Part shown: positions 20,029 to 33,485 of the stretch, piece after piece | Numbering within the stretch: position 1 is the first letter of the stretch | Layout: each line of letters starts with the position of its first letter | Assembly: GCF_030408415.1 (NCBI RefSeq) | Contig: NZ_CP046976.1 | Coordinates: forward strand, 558,001 to 622,000 | Reading direction: 5' to 3' | DNA: 64,000 bases | Source: Corynebacterium appendicis CIP 107643 | GTDB taxonomy: Bacteria; Actinomycetota; Actinomycetes; Mycobacteriales; Mycobacteriaceae | Made by a program: the position numbers and the translations under genes | The notes under the pieces: model-generated | Database searches by the model: none | Told to the model about the DNA's origin: nothing | What the model saw: only the letters and a program-made list of their open reading frames with translations

Positions 20029-20883
20029 ATGAACCGAGCAATTTTTCGAGGAGCGGTGCTCCTCACTTCAGGCGCGCTGCTTGCCGCCTGCGCAACGCCT
20101 GCCGACGAAGCGCCGCAGGTGGAAACAACGACTTCTTCTGCTTCCAACGGCTCTGTGGAGATCGAGGACAACGAGGGGGTCAAGACCGTGCCCGCTGCGC
20201 CAGAGCGTGTTGTCGCGCAAGACGCCCGCTCCCGTGAGCTGCTCGAAGCCCTCGGCGTCGAGGTGCAGGATCCGGGCGGCGACGCCGACCTCGTTGTTGC
20301 TGGAACTGCTGATGGTGCCGCTGCCGAGCGCCCGGATGGGATGTTTGTCGATCTCACGCCTCGCGACGGCATCCCCCTCGACTGGGAGATAGTCCGGCAG
20401 GTCCAGGTGCTGGGCAAGATCTTCGTCAAAGAAGATGAAGCTGCCGAACTGGACAAGGAGTTCTCCGAAGCGCGTGGTCGCGCCATCGAGGCGCGTTCCG
20501 AAAAGTGGACCTTTTCCGCGCTGACCGTCAATGGGACAGAGGTAGCTGTCCAGCCGGCCGACGGCGACGCACTCTGGCGGCCGCTATTCGAGATGCTCGA
20601 GCTCACACCCGCGTTGAAGCCGGAGGATCCCGCGGACATTCTTGCTCTGGTGAAGGCGAAGCCGAGGTTCATCTTCGTCAACGAAGTGCAGAAGGACCTC
20701 TCCGCTGAGGGCTACATTCCGCCGATGCGGGTGCTCGTTGGGAATGACGAGCTCAAAAAACTGGATCCGGTCGAAGGCGGCCGTGTGTATGTTGCTCCGC
20801 TGAATGCGCAGGACACAGCGTCAGCCATCACCTACACGCGAATGTTTAACGAACTAGCGGACCAATGGAAAAACCTTGACTGA
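20029..20883 (+). CDS. Periplasmic-binding-like lipoprotein (degenerate siderophore SBP)
   Basis: This 284-residue lipoprotein has lipobox LLAAC with Cys21. It is clearly related to the next gene: both share EIEDNEGVKTVP / TIEDNEGSKEVP, LTPRDGIPLD.E.VRQVQ.LGKIF and TAS.ITYTRMFN. It is about 50 residues shorter and the region around 75-110 is reduced, so ligand binding may be altered. It lies 71 nt before the DtxR-box promoter of the importer, so it is transcribed separately or by read-through. A second binding protein serving the same permease is the simplest reading. Confidence 0.8.
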   Translation: MNRAIFRGAVLLTSGALLAACATPADEAPQVETTTSSASNGSVEIEDNEGVKTVPAAPERVVAQDARSRELLEALGVEVQDPGGDADLVVAGTADGAAAERPDGMFVDLTPRDGIPLDWEIVRQVQVLGKIFVKEDEAAELDKEFSEARGRAIEARSEKWTFSALTVNGTEVAVQPADGDALWRPLFEMLELTPALKPEDPADILALVKAKPRFIFVNEVQKDLSAEGYIPPMRVLVGNDELKKLDPVEGGRVYVAPLNAQDTASAITYTRMFNELADQWKNLD

Positions 20884-20915
20884 ACGGTATTGACTCTTAA
20901 AGGGCGTGTGCTAGC

Positions 20916-20934
20916 TTAGGCAAAGCTAACCTAT
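20916..20934. promoter_or_regulatory. DtxR-type iron box
   Basis: TTAGGCAAAGCTAACCTAT matches the 19-bp DtxR consensus TTAGGTTAGCCTAACCTAA at 14 positions, including both outer half-sites TTAGG and CTAACCTA. It lies 20 nt upstream of the siderophore-binding lipoprotein start. Binding by Fe-loaded DtxR would repress the importer when iron is sufficient, as known for DtxR targets in corynebacteria. Confidence 0.85.
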
Positions 20935-20954
20935 TTCCGACTCGAGGAGTCCTC

Positions 20955-21968
20955 ATGAAACGATCCATTTTCCGCCGTCCGGCATTCGGCGTTGCCGCAG
21001 TCATGGCGGCCGCCTCTCTGACTCTCGTCGGCTGCACCGCGGCGGACGACGGCAGCACCGGAACTTCGGAAACGTCGGCGGAAGCCGAAGCGGGGCAGAC
21101 CGTCACCATCGAGGACAATGAAGGCAGCAAAGAAGTTCCGGTGAACCCGGCATCGGTCGTGGCGCTGGACAACCGCAGCTTCGAAATTCTGGACGAGTGG
21201 GGTGTGCAGCCAACCGCCGCGGCGCGTGCGCTGGTTCCGGAGACCATTCCGGGAATTGCGGATAACGAGGACATCGTCGACATCGGCAACCACCGCGAGC
21301 CGAACCTCGAGGCCATCGTGGCCGCTGAACCTCAGGTAATCATCTCGGGCCAGCGTTTTTCCCAGTACAATTCCGATATTGAGCAGCTAGTGCCCGACGC
21401 GACGCTGGTCGATCTCGAGCCGCGCGAAGGCGAGCCGCTGGACCAGGAGTTCATCCGCCAGGTAGAGGGGCTGGGTAAGATCTTCGGCCACGAGGAGGAT
21501 GCGCAGAAGATGATCGACGACTTCAACGCGGCTCTCGAGCGGGCGCGCAACGCCTACAACAAGGACATGAAGGTCATGGCTGTCAATGTCTCCGGCGGAG
21601 AGATCGGCTACGTCGCACCGAAGGTGGGGCGCACGTGGGGCCCGCTGTTCGACATGCTCGGCTTGACTCCGGCGCTCGAGATTGAGGATGGCTCCGACGA
21701 CCACCAGGGCGACGACATCTCGGTCGAGGCGATTGCCGAGGCGAACCCGGACTTCATGATGGTGCTCGACCGCGACGCCGGCGTCCGCACAGAAGACTCC
21801 GCGCCTGCCCAGAAGGTGCTCGATGACAGCCAGGCTCTCAAGAACGTCGCCGCGATCCAAAACGACGGCATCTACATCGCACCTGCGGACACCTACACCA
21901 ACGAGTCGATCATCACCTACACCGAGATCCTCAATGGCCTCGCCGACAAGTGGGAAGCAGCTGCTTAG
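20955..21968 (+). CDS. Iron-siderophore ABC transporter substrate-binding lipoprotein
   Basis: This 337-residue lipoprotein has a signal peptide and lipobox LTLVGC (Cys27), followed by a Fe/B12-type binding fold (about 50-330). AAEPQVIISGQRFSQYNSDI and VAPADTYTNESIITYTEILN are typical of the FatB/CeuE group, which bind catecholate or mixed siderophores. It is the first gene of a four-gene importer unit. Its TAG overlaps the GTG of the first permease (TAGTG). Expression is expected only in low iron because of the upstream DtxR box. Confidence 0.9.
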   Translation: MKRSIFRRPAFGVAAVMAAASLTLVGCTAADDGSTGTSETSAEAEAGQTVTIEDNEGSKEVPVNPASVVALDNRSFEILDEWGVQPTAAARALVPETIPGIADNEDIVDIGNHREPNLEAIVAAEPQVIISGQRFSQYNSDIEQLVPDATLVDLEPREGEPLDQEFIRQVEGLGKIFGHEEDAQKMIDDFNAALERARNAYNKDMKVMAVNVSGGEIGYVAPKVGRTWGPLFDMLGLTPALEIEDGSDDHQGDDISVEAIAEANPDFMMVLDRDAGVRTEDSAPAQKVLDDSQALKNVAAIQNDGIYIAPADTYTNESIITYTEILNGLADKWEAAA

Positions 21969-22921
21969 TGCCGTCCCGCTTATCGACGAATTGGGCTTTG
22001 CTGGCGGGTGTCGCCGTAGTCGCCGCACTCTTGGCGTTATCGCTGGCAGTGGGGCAGTACGACATTCGCGGCGGCGCCGACGGCGCCGAAATGTTCTGGA
22101 CCACACGCGTGCCCCGCACTACCGCTCTCGTCCTTTCCGGAACAGCGATGGCGATGAGCGGAATGGTCATGCAGCTGCTCACCCAGAACCGCTTCGTCGA
22201 GCCCACCACGACCGGCACGACTGAGTGGGCCGGCCTCGGGCTGATGGCCGCTTTGTACTTCATCCCGGATTCGTCGTTGACCGTTCGTATGCTCGTTGCA
22301 GTGGCATTCGCTTTCGTGGGGACGCTAGTGTTCTTCGCTTTCTTGCGACGCGTGGCGTTGAAATCGTCGCTGGTCGTGCCCATCATCGGCATCATGCTGG
22401 GAGCTGTGGTCAGTTCAGTGTCGACCTTCTTCGCCATGCAGACCGACCTGCTCCAATCGCTCGGGGTCTGGTTCGCTGGTTCGTACACCTCCATCATCCG
22501 CGGCCAGTACGAAGTCCTGTGGATCGTCGCCGTTGTCGTGGTGGTCGTGTTCATCTTCGCTGACAGGCTCACTGTGGCAGGGCAAGGTAAAGACGTCGCC
22601 ACCAATGTCGGGTTGAACTACGAGCGGGTCGTGCTGCTCGGCGTCGCGCTGGTGGCCGTCGCCTCCGGCGTGGTCACCGTTGTGGTGGGCATGCTGCCGT
22701 TCATCGGGCTGATCGTGCCGAACCTCGTGTCGATGTTCCGCGGCGACGACCTGCGCTCCAACTTGCCCTGGGTCTGCCTGGTCGGCATCGCAGTTGTCAC
22801 CGTTTGCGACATCCTGGGCCGGACCATTATCGCGCCGTTCGAGATACCTGTCTCGGTCATTCTCGGCATCGTCGGTGCCGCAGTTTTCGTGATTCTCATC
22901 GTCAGGCAGGTGAAAGCGTGA
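21968..22921 (+). CDS. Iron-siderophore ABC transporter permease (FecCD family)
   Basis: This 317-residue membrane protein has about nine hydrophobic helices of the BtuC/FecCD type. The conserved VPRTTALVLSGTAMAMSGMV and the ATPase-contact region GMLPFIGLIVPNLVSMFRG are present. The GTG start at 21968 overlaps the stop of the binding-protein gene; an upstream in-frame GTG would run into that gene. It forms the transport pore with the next permease. Its stop overlaps the following start by 4 nt. Confidence 0.92.
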   Translation: MPSRLSTNWALLAGVAVVAALLALSLAVGQYDIRGGADGAEMFWTTRVPRTTALVLSGTAMAMSGMVMQLLTQNRFVEPTTTGTTEWAGLGLMAALYFIPDSSLTVRMLVAVAFAFVGTLVFFAFLRRVALKSSLVVPIIGIMLGAVVSSVSTFFAMQTDLLQSLGVWFAGSYTSIIRGQYEVLWIVAVVVVVVFIFADRLTVAGQGKDVATNVGLNYERVVLLGVALVAVASGVVTVVVGMLPFIGLIVPNLVSMFRGDDLRSNLPWVCLVGIAVVTVCDILGRTIIAPFEIPVSVILGIVGAAVFVILIVRQVKA

Positions 22922-23943
22922 CAACAGAGACCACCTCCGCTCGAGTAAGGCACGTGGGGGCGTTCCAGTCGTCGACAAGCAAACGGCGCTACTGGATCAT
23001 CCTGTCGTGCCTGGTGATCGCGGCCCTGCTGTGCTCGTGGGGCCTGCTCTCATACGGCAATCCGATGGATCCTTCGACGCGCGGCTACTGGCTCATCGCG
23101 CAACGGCGGGCCAACTCCATTCTGGTCATGGCCGTCGTGGCGTTATGCCAGGCGACGGCGACGGTCGCGTTCCACACCGTGACGGGCAACCGCATCATCA
23201 CGCCGTCGATCATGGGATTCGAGGCGCTGTACGTGGCGGTCCACACCTCGACTGTCTACTTCTTCGGGGCGGTAGGGCTGACTAATGCCCGAAATCTCGA
23301 AATGTTCGTGATCCAGCTGGTGATCATGGTCGGCTTCTCCTTGTTGCTGTATTCGTGGTTGCTGACGGGAAGTAACAACATGCACGCGATGCTGCTCATT
23401 GGCGTGGTGATTGGCGGCGGTCTCGGGAGCTTGTCGACGTTCATGCAGCGCATGCTCACCCCAAGCGAATTTGACGTGCTCACAGCGCGCCTGTTCGGCT
23501 CGGTGAACAACGCCGACCCGGAATACTTCCCGGTGGCCATTCCGTTGGCGCTGGGAGCTGCGCTGTTGGTCTTCATTCATTCGCGCACGCTCAACGTCGT
23601 TGCTCTCGGGCGCGAACCCGCGATCAACCTCGGCGTGAATCACAAAGCGCACGCGATTTACGTGCTGGTTCTCATCTCCGTCCTCATGGCGGTCTCGACC
23701 GCGCTGGTGGGGCCAATGACTTTCCTCGGCTTCCTCGTGGCCACGCTCGCGTACCAATGCGCCGACACCTACGACCACCGCTACATCTTCCCGATGGCAG
23801 TACTCATCGGATTTGTGGTGCTGGCCAGCGCGTATTTTGTAATGAACCACATCTTCTACGCACAGGGAATCGTGTCGATCATCATTGAATTGGTGGGCGG
23901 CACAGTCTTCCTCGTCATGATCCTGAGAAAGGGGACGCTGTGA
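22918..23943 (+). CDS. Iron-siderophore ABC transporter permease (second FecCD subunit)
   Basis: This 341-residue permease starts MTTETTSARVRHVG (GTG at 22918), overlapping the previous gene by 4 nt. It has a cytosolic N-terminus of about 25 residues, then FecCD-type helices; TVTGNRIITPSIMGFEALYV and GPMTFLGFLVATLAYQ are family blocks. It pairs with the preceding permease as a heterodimer. It overlaps the ATPase gene by 4 nt. The chain of ATGA/GTGA overlaps points to translational coupling across the unit. Confidence 0.92.
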   Translation: MTTETTSARVRHVGAFQSSTSKRRYWIILSCLVIAALLCSWGLLSYGNPMDPSTRGYWLIAQRRANSILVMAVVALCQATATVAFHTVTGNRIITPSIMGFEALYVAVHTSTVYFFGAVGLTNARNLEMFVIQLVIMVGFSLLLYSWLLTGSNNMHAMLLIGVVIGGGLGSLSTFMQRMLTPSEFDVLTARLFGSVNNADPEYFPVAIPLALGAALLVFIHSRTLNVVALGREPAINLGVNHKAHAIYVLVLISVLMAVSTALVGPMTFLGFLVATLAYQCADTYDHRYIFPMAVLIGFVVLASAYFVMNHIFYAQGIVSIIIELVGGTVFLVMILRKGTL

Positions 23944-24695
23944 TCAAACTCTCGTCGGTCCAGAAAGTCTACGGCCATGACGCCTCGATCGGTCCCATTG
24001 ACCTAGAGATTCCCTCTGGGGGAATGACGGCGCTCATCGGCCCGAACGGCGCCGGCAAGTCGACCTTGCTGACCATCATCGGACGGCTCCTCGAAAAAGA
24101 CTCCGGAACGGTGGCTGTAGGCGGGCGCGACATTTCGTCCATCAAGGGAAAAGATCTGGCCAAGGAACTGTCGATCCTGCGCCAAGAAAACAACTTCGTC
24201 ACCAAACTCACCGTGCGCCAACTCGTCGGATTCGGACGATTCCCCTACAGCAAGGGTCGGCTGACCAGTGAGGACGAAGAGATCATTTCGCGCTACATCG
24301 ACTTCCTCGGGCTCACCGAACTCGAAGGGCGTTATTTGGACCAGCTATCAGGCGGGCAACGGCAACGCGCGTACGTAGCGATGGTGCTCGCCCAAGAAAC
24401 CGAGTACGTGCTTCTCGACGAACCCCTCAACAACCTCGACATTTCCCACTCGGTGGAGATGATGCGTCATTTGCACGACGCCGCACGCGATCTGGGTCGA
24501 ACAGTGATCGTCGTTCTGCACGACATCAACTTCGCTGCCCGCTACGCAGATCACATCTGTGCGGTGAAAGAAGGGCAGATCGTGGCCTTCGGCACTCCTG
24601 AGCAGGTAATTCAATCGCAGCTTCTGACGGAGATCTTCGACACCGATATCGATGTGGTTGAGACATCGCGGGGGCCGGTTGCCGCGTACTTCTAA
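23940..24695 (+). CDS. Iron-siderophore ABC transporter ATP-binding protein
   Basis: This 251-residue ATPase has Walker A GPNGAGKST, signature LSGGQRQRAYVAMVLAQ, Walker B YVLLDEPLNNLD and the switch His in VVLHDINFAARY. It powers the siderophore importer. It is the last gene of the unit, ending 168 bp before the rRNA promoter. No clear intrinsic terminator is visible before the rRNA leader, although GC-rich repeats (GCGC...GCGC) lie at about 24705-24735. Confidence 0.94.
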   Translation: MIKLSSVQKVYGHDASIGPIDLEIPSGGMTALIGPNGAGKSTLLTIIGRLLEKDSGTVAVGGRDISSIKGKDLAKELSILRQENNFVTKLTVRQLVGFGRFPYSKGRLTSEDEEIISRYIDFLGLTELEGRYLDQLSGGQRQRAYVAMVLAQETEYVLLDEPLNNLDISHSVEMMRHLHDAARDLGRTVIVVLHDINFAARYADHICAVKEGQIVAFGTPEQVIQSQLLTEIFDTDIDVVETSRGPVAAYF

Positions 24696-24863
24696 AACCG
24701 GGTTGCGCTGAAACGGCGCAGGTAGAAGCGCAATTGTCCAGCGAGTTTGCGTTTCATGAATCGATCGGGTTAATGTTCTATCTCGTCGCCGCGAGACGTT
24801 AAGGCCCGGTTAACGGGGCTGAACAGAAAGTGGCGGCGAGAAAAAATCGATATTGCGACAGAG

Positions 24864-24893
24864 TTGACATCGGATGTCAGCGCAAAGTAATGT
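24864..24893 (+). promoter_or_regulatory. Probable rrn promoter
   Basis: TTGACA at 24864-24869 and TAATGT at 24888-24893, 18 bp apart, form a strong sigma-70-type promoter about 390 bp upstream of mature 16S rRNA. The preceding 170 bp are AT-richer than the surrounding genes and could hold further promoters or FIS-like sites, but no second clear hexamer pair was seen. Confidence 0.6.
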
Positions 24894-25285
24894 CAATCAA
24901 GCCGCTAAGGGCGAGGATCGAAAGTTCCGAAGCCGAGCGTGCGTGTGTTGTGTGAGAACTCGATAGTGTGCCAATGATTTTGTTTGGTTGGTTTGTGTGA
25001 CTGTGTTTGCATCGTTTTGTGGTGTGTGCTGGTCGGATGATGCCTGAACCATTGATGGGGTGTTGTTCGTCTGGTTGGTCGCATGACTGATTGGATTTTT
25101 GTTGTTGTCTTTTCTCCTCGTCGGAGGGGCAGCAACGTGTGATGAACCTTTTTGGTTTGTTTAGTAATTTTTGGATTGCCAGGCCATGCATTGTTTGTGT
25201 GTGGTGTGGTTTGTTTTGGTTGGGTTTTGGGCTTTTCACGGCTTAAGTAATCTTTTACTGATTGATGCTCGCTTTTTTGTGGGTG
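24894..25285 (+). other. rRNA leader
   Basis: This 390-bp stretch is rich in T and G and holds no credible gene. TGTGAGAACTCGATAGTG near 24952 recurs almost unchanged in the 16S-23S spacer near 27130 (TGTGAGAACTGTATAGTG). The position of both copies, upstream of each large rRNA, fits an antitermination or processing signal of actinobacterial rrn operons. Confidence 0.7.
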
Positions 25286-30283
<4,998 letters not shown>

Positions 30284-30456
30284 ATGTTTCAACACCCCAA
30301 CACGCGGGCGAAACACCAAAAACGCAGACAACAACTTCTGCCGCGTCCACTATGCAGTATCTGACACACCACACCAACCCATGGTGTGGCCACACAGATA
30401 CATAACTCCATAACCCGCAACACCACGTTGCGACCATGACAGACCCTTATAGGTGT

Positions 30457-30574
30457 GTCGGTGGTTGATAGCGGTGGGGAAACGCCCGGACCCATTCCGA
30501 ACCCGGAAGCTAAGCCCACCCGCGCTGATGGTACTGCACTCGGGAGGGTGTGGGAGAGTAAGTTACCGCCGACC
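30457..30574 (+). rRNA. rrf: 5S ribosomal RNA
   Basis: The terminal helix GTCGGTGG pairs with CCGCCGAC. The core contains CCCATTCCGAACCCGGAAGC and GATGGTACTGCACTCG, which are 5S signatures. The length of 118 nt is typical. It lies about 170 nt after 23S and is followed by a terminator. Confidence 0.96.
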
Positions 30575-30590
30575 AAAAACTTCATTTCAC

Positions 30591-30635
30591 GCGGCGTTCT
30601 TCGAGGAATAGACTCCTCAAAGGGCGTCGCTTTTT
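30591..30635 (+). terminator. rrn terminator hairpin
   Basis: GCGGCGTTCTTCGAGGA and TCCTCAAAGGGCGTCGC form a long stem (with G-U pairs) around the loop ATAGAC, followed by TTTTT. It stands 17 nt after 5S rRNA, as expected for the intrinsic terminator of the operon. Confidence 0.85.
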
Positions 30636-30666
30636 CGTATTTACTGACTTCAGGAGTTGAATCCAG

Positions 30667-31461
30667 ATGACCGTTTTATCCGGACTGCTGCTATTCGCCA
30701 TGGGCATCATGGCCGGCATTATCAACTCCGCCGTCGGCTCTGGTTCTCTTCTGACTCTGCCCGTCCTATTGGCGATCGGCGTGCCGCCTGGGGTCGCGGT
30801 GCGTACCAACACTATCGGCATGATGTTCGCGTCGTTCGGTTCCGCGTGGGGCTTTAGGAACGAGACGAAGAAGGAATTGCCGTACCTCGGTCCCCTGATC
30901 GTCGCGACCATCGTGGGCGCCGCGGCCGGTTCCTTGCTGCTCCTGTTCACGCCGTCTTCGGCTTTGGACTGGGTCATTCCGATTCTGATTGTCGTTGCGC
31001 TGCTCCTGGTTATCTTCCAGCAGCGTTTTGTCAAGGCTTTTTCCAAGAACCAGGCGGTCTTGGAGGAGGAGAGCGAGGGGACCGTGGGGGAACCGTACAA
31101 GCGCCCCGGGCTGGTCGGTGCTATGGGGCTCGCGTCGATGTATGGAGGCTTCTTCACCGCAGCGCAGGGCGTTCTCTACATGGCGATCATGGGTGTCGGC
31201 ACCGGTCATCCGTTCAAGGACGTTAATCCAGTCAAGAACTTCCTTTCGATGATCGTGAACACGGTCGCCGCGCTGGTTTACCTGATCGCTTTCCTGTTCT
31301 TCGGCGCCGAGGTGCTCTGGGTCGGAGTGCTCATCCTGGCGGCCGGTGGCCTTATCGGTGGCCTCGTGGGCTCCCGCATTGCCAAGCGTCTGTCCAATAA
31401 GTTCCTCAAGGGCCTCATTGTCGTCGTGGCTCTGTACGCGCTCGTGCGCCAGTTCGTGTAG
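30667..31461 (+). CDS. TSUP (TauE/SafE) family membrane permease
   Basis: This 264-residue protein has about eight hydrophobic helices. MGIMAGIINSAVGSGSLLTL near the N-terminus and its half-repeat GAMGLASMYGGFFTAAQGVL are the two conserved GxxxGxxxxGGG-like halves of the TSUP family. Members export sulfite, sulfoacetate or related organosulfur anions, or import sulfate; the substrate cannot be inferred. It follows the rrn terminator and ends at a bidirectional terminator shared with the phosphoesterase gene. Confidence 0.85.
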   Translation: MTVLSGLLLFAMGIMAGIINSAVGSGSLLTLPVLLAIGVPPGVAVRTNTIGMMFASFGSAWGFRNETKKELPYLGPLIVATIVGAAAGSLLLLFTPSSALDWVIPILIVVALLLVIFQQRFVKAFSKNQAVLEEESEGTVGEPYKRPGLVGAMGLASMYGGFFTAAQGVLYMAIMGVGTGHPFKDVNPVKNFLSMIVNTVAALVYLIAFLFFGAEVLWVGVLILAAGGLIGGLVGSRIAKRLSNKFLKGLIVVVALYALVRQFV

Positions 31462-31478
31462 TACATCCAGCATGGAAG

Positions 31479-31507
31479 AAGGCCTGTCCCGCACGGGGAC
31501 AGGCCTT
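31479..31507. terminator. Bidirectional terminator
   Basis: AAGGCCTGTCCC, five bases, then GGGACAGGCCTT form a perfect 12-bp stem between the convergent TSUP and phosphoesterase genes. The arms end in AA/TT and are followed by CTGTTTCT. Confidence 0.85.
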
Positions 31508-31529
31508 CTGTTTCTCTAAGGGCAGTGAC

Positions 31530-33368
31530 TTACTTCTTCACGATGCCGTAGGAGTTGTAGAGCTCGACTTCACGCTCTTCGCCCTCGTGGAGGTCGCCCT
31601 TGACCTTGTAGAAATCGATCTTGAAGGTCTCGTCGGTGACGGTGTATACCGCGAAGCACTGGACCGTGGACTGACGGTAGTTCTCGTGCTTGTGCTCGAA
31701 CTTCGGGGAATCCTGCGGCTGTTCAGCCACATCGTAGAGGCCGTTCCAGATCTCGACGTCTTCCTCAGTCATCCAGTCCAGCTTCGGGCGGACCTTGTGG
31801 ACGTGGTCGACGCCCTTCTTGTAGATCGCGTCGTACGCCTTGGTGCCCGAGGTGTTCGGGATGATGTAGGTGACGCCCTCCGGGTTGACGTGGTGCTCAA
31901 CGCCGTCGATGTCTTCCTTTTCAGTCTCCTCGACCTCGCCGTAGGAGAAGTTGTCCGGGGTGTAGACGAGGGACTTGGTGCGGGTCAGGTTGTGGTCGTG
32001 GCCTTGGAGCACAACGTCAACGCCGAGCTCGTCGGCGATCTTGACGAACTCTTCACGGGTGACCTGGACATCCTCGTCCTGCAGTGCGTGGTAGGACGCG
32101 GAGTAAACCGGCTTGTGGTAGGTCAGCACGATCCATTTGGCACCGGCCTCGCGGGCTGCGGAGATGTCCTGCTTGGCCCACTCCATCTGCTTCTTGCCGA
32201 TGGCGCCGCCGTCCGGGTTGTCGTCGGACTCCTTGTTGTCGTTGGTGTTCAGGACAACGAAGTGGACACCGGAGTGGTCGTAGGAGTAGTAGGAGCCGCC
32301 GTCGATGGCGTCGTCGGTGACCGGAGCGTTGGTGTGCTCGTTGAAGGCGGTGAGATCTTTGTCGTCTTCCCACAGGAGGTTGTACTCGTCGTGGTTGCCG
32401 GAAGTGTAGGCATGCGGCAGGTTCATGTTCGCCTTGCGGGACATGTTGAGGTTGTCGACCCACTCGTCCTCGACCGCCGCGGTCTCGACGAAGTCGCCGG
32501 TGTGGACAGCGAAGGTGGCGTCAGGCGCGACCTCCATCGCCTTCTCCAGCGTGTTAGCGCCGTAGGCCGCCTCGTTGTTCACATTCGCGTTCCAGTACGC
32601 GTTCTGGGTATCGGTGTAGTGGATGAACTGCACCTCGTCCTTGTTCGGATCGGAGGTGGTGAAGGTGCCGGTCTCGGAGAAGCCCTCGGATTCGGAGCCG
32701 ACCTGGAAGTAGTACTTCTTGCCCGGTTCGAGGCCGGTGGCCTTGCTCTTGTTGGAGTTCTCCTTCACATCCTGCAGCTCGAGGAAGCCGAGCTTCGGGC
32801 CCTCGGAGGTCCACTTGGTGTTCTCGCGGGTGATCTGCTCGTCGGTGAAGTAGCCCTTGAGCTCTTCCGGCTTGCCTTCATCGTTGAGGATGAACTTTCC
32901 GTCCTCGTCGGTGGTGGCGGAGGCGTAGATGTAGTAACCGTCCTTGTCGCGCTCCGCGTAGCGGCTGGTGACCTCGGTGGTCTCTGCCGGGAATTCCATC
33001 GCGCCGGACATGTCTTCCTGGTCGGAGACACGCAACATCGAGTCGTCGAGGTCGTCCTTCGTGTACCAGTTGAACGCCATCTCGGTGGACGGATCCTCCG
33101 TGATGTTCATGGCGATGCGGTCCGGCTCGTTGTCGACCTCGACCTCGGCGACCTCAGGCTTGTCGTCCTGGAGCTCGATCAAGTCGAGGCCGTTCTTCTC
33201 GCCGTAGACCGGGTCGACTTCCTGCGCCTCGGTCTCGGTGTTCGTCACTGTCTCGGCGTCGGTGTTGGTCTCGGATGCGTTCTCGTTATTCGGCGAGCAC
33301 GCAGCCAGGACGACCGTCGTACCGGTCAGTACGGCGAGCAGCTTGAAAGATGTGGATTTGGATTGCAC
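31530..33368 (-). CDS. Secreted metallophosphoesterase lipoprotein (purple-acid-phosphatase-like)
   Basis: This 612-residue lipoprotein has lipobox VLAAC (Cys24), then an acidic linker. A fibronectin-III-like purple acid phosphatase N-domain follows (about 55-240, ending GLEPGKKYYFQVGSESEGFS). The calcineurin-like phosphoesterase domain shows FIHYTDTQN, HTGDFVE, SGNHDEYN, VLTYHKPVYS and VVLQGHDHNLTR, which supply the two-metal ligands. It should act on extracellular phosphate esters. Two phased GTTCACTTTC repeats upstream suggest phosphate control. In-frame upstream sequence gives no better start. Confidence 0.92.
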   Translation of the reverse strand: MQSKSTSFKLLAVLTGTTVVLAACSPNNENASETNTDAETVTNTETEAQEVDPVYGEKNGLDLIELQDDKPEVAEVEVDNEPDRIAMNITEDPSTEMAFNWYTKDDLDDSMLRVSDQEDMSGAMEFPAETTEVTSRYAERDKDGYYIYASATTDEDGKFILNDEGKPEELKGYFTDEQITRENTKWTSEGPKLGFLELQDVKENSNKSKATGLEPGKKYYFQVGSESEGFSETGTFTTSDPNKDEVQFIHYTDTQNAYWNANVNNEAAYGANTLEKAMEVAPDATFAVHTGDFVETAAVEDEWVDNLNMSRKANMNLPHAYTSGNHDEYNLLWEDDKDLTAFNEHTNAPVTDDAIDGGSYYSYDHSGVHFVVLNTNDNKESDDNPDGGAIGKKQMEWAKQDISAAREAGAKWIVLTYHKPVYSASYHALQDEDVQVTREEFVKIADELGVDVVLQGHDHNLTRTKSLVYTPDNFSYGEVEETEKEDIDGVEHHVNPEGVTYIIPNTSGTKAYDAIYKKGVDHVHKVRPKLDWMTEEDVEIWNGLYDVAEQPQDSPKFEHKHENYRQSTVQCFAVYTVTDETFKIDFYKVKGDLHEGEEREVELYNSYGIVKK

Positions 33369-33421
33369 GGTGAAAACCCTTCGGCAGTGTTTGAATACTG
33401 TCGTTATCCACCGTGCCTGCA

Positions 33422-33464
33422 GAAAGTGAACCGGTAGTTTCGGATTTTTAACTTGAAAGTGAAC
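33422..33464 (-). promoter_or_regulatory. PHO-box-like phased direct repeats
   Basis: On the minus strand GTTCACTTTC occurs at 33464-33455 and 33431-33422, exactly 33 bp (three 11-nt units) apart, about 54 bp upstream of the phosphoesterase start. GTTCAC half-sites in 11-nt phase resemble the PHO boxes described for Streptomyces PhoP. The intervening units are poorly conserved, so this is a tentative regulatory site. Confidence 0.45.
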
Positions 33465-33485
33465 TTAAGTCCGGGGTGTCAAGGT

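Noticed and set aside
31587-33437. 616-aa plus-strand protein opposite the phosphoesterase
   Set aside because: Val/Gly/Leu-rich shadow of a clear lipoprotein gene; no start signal.
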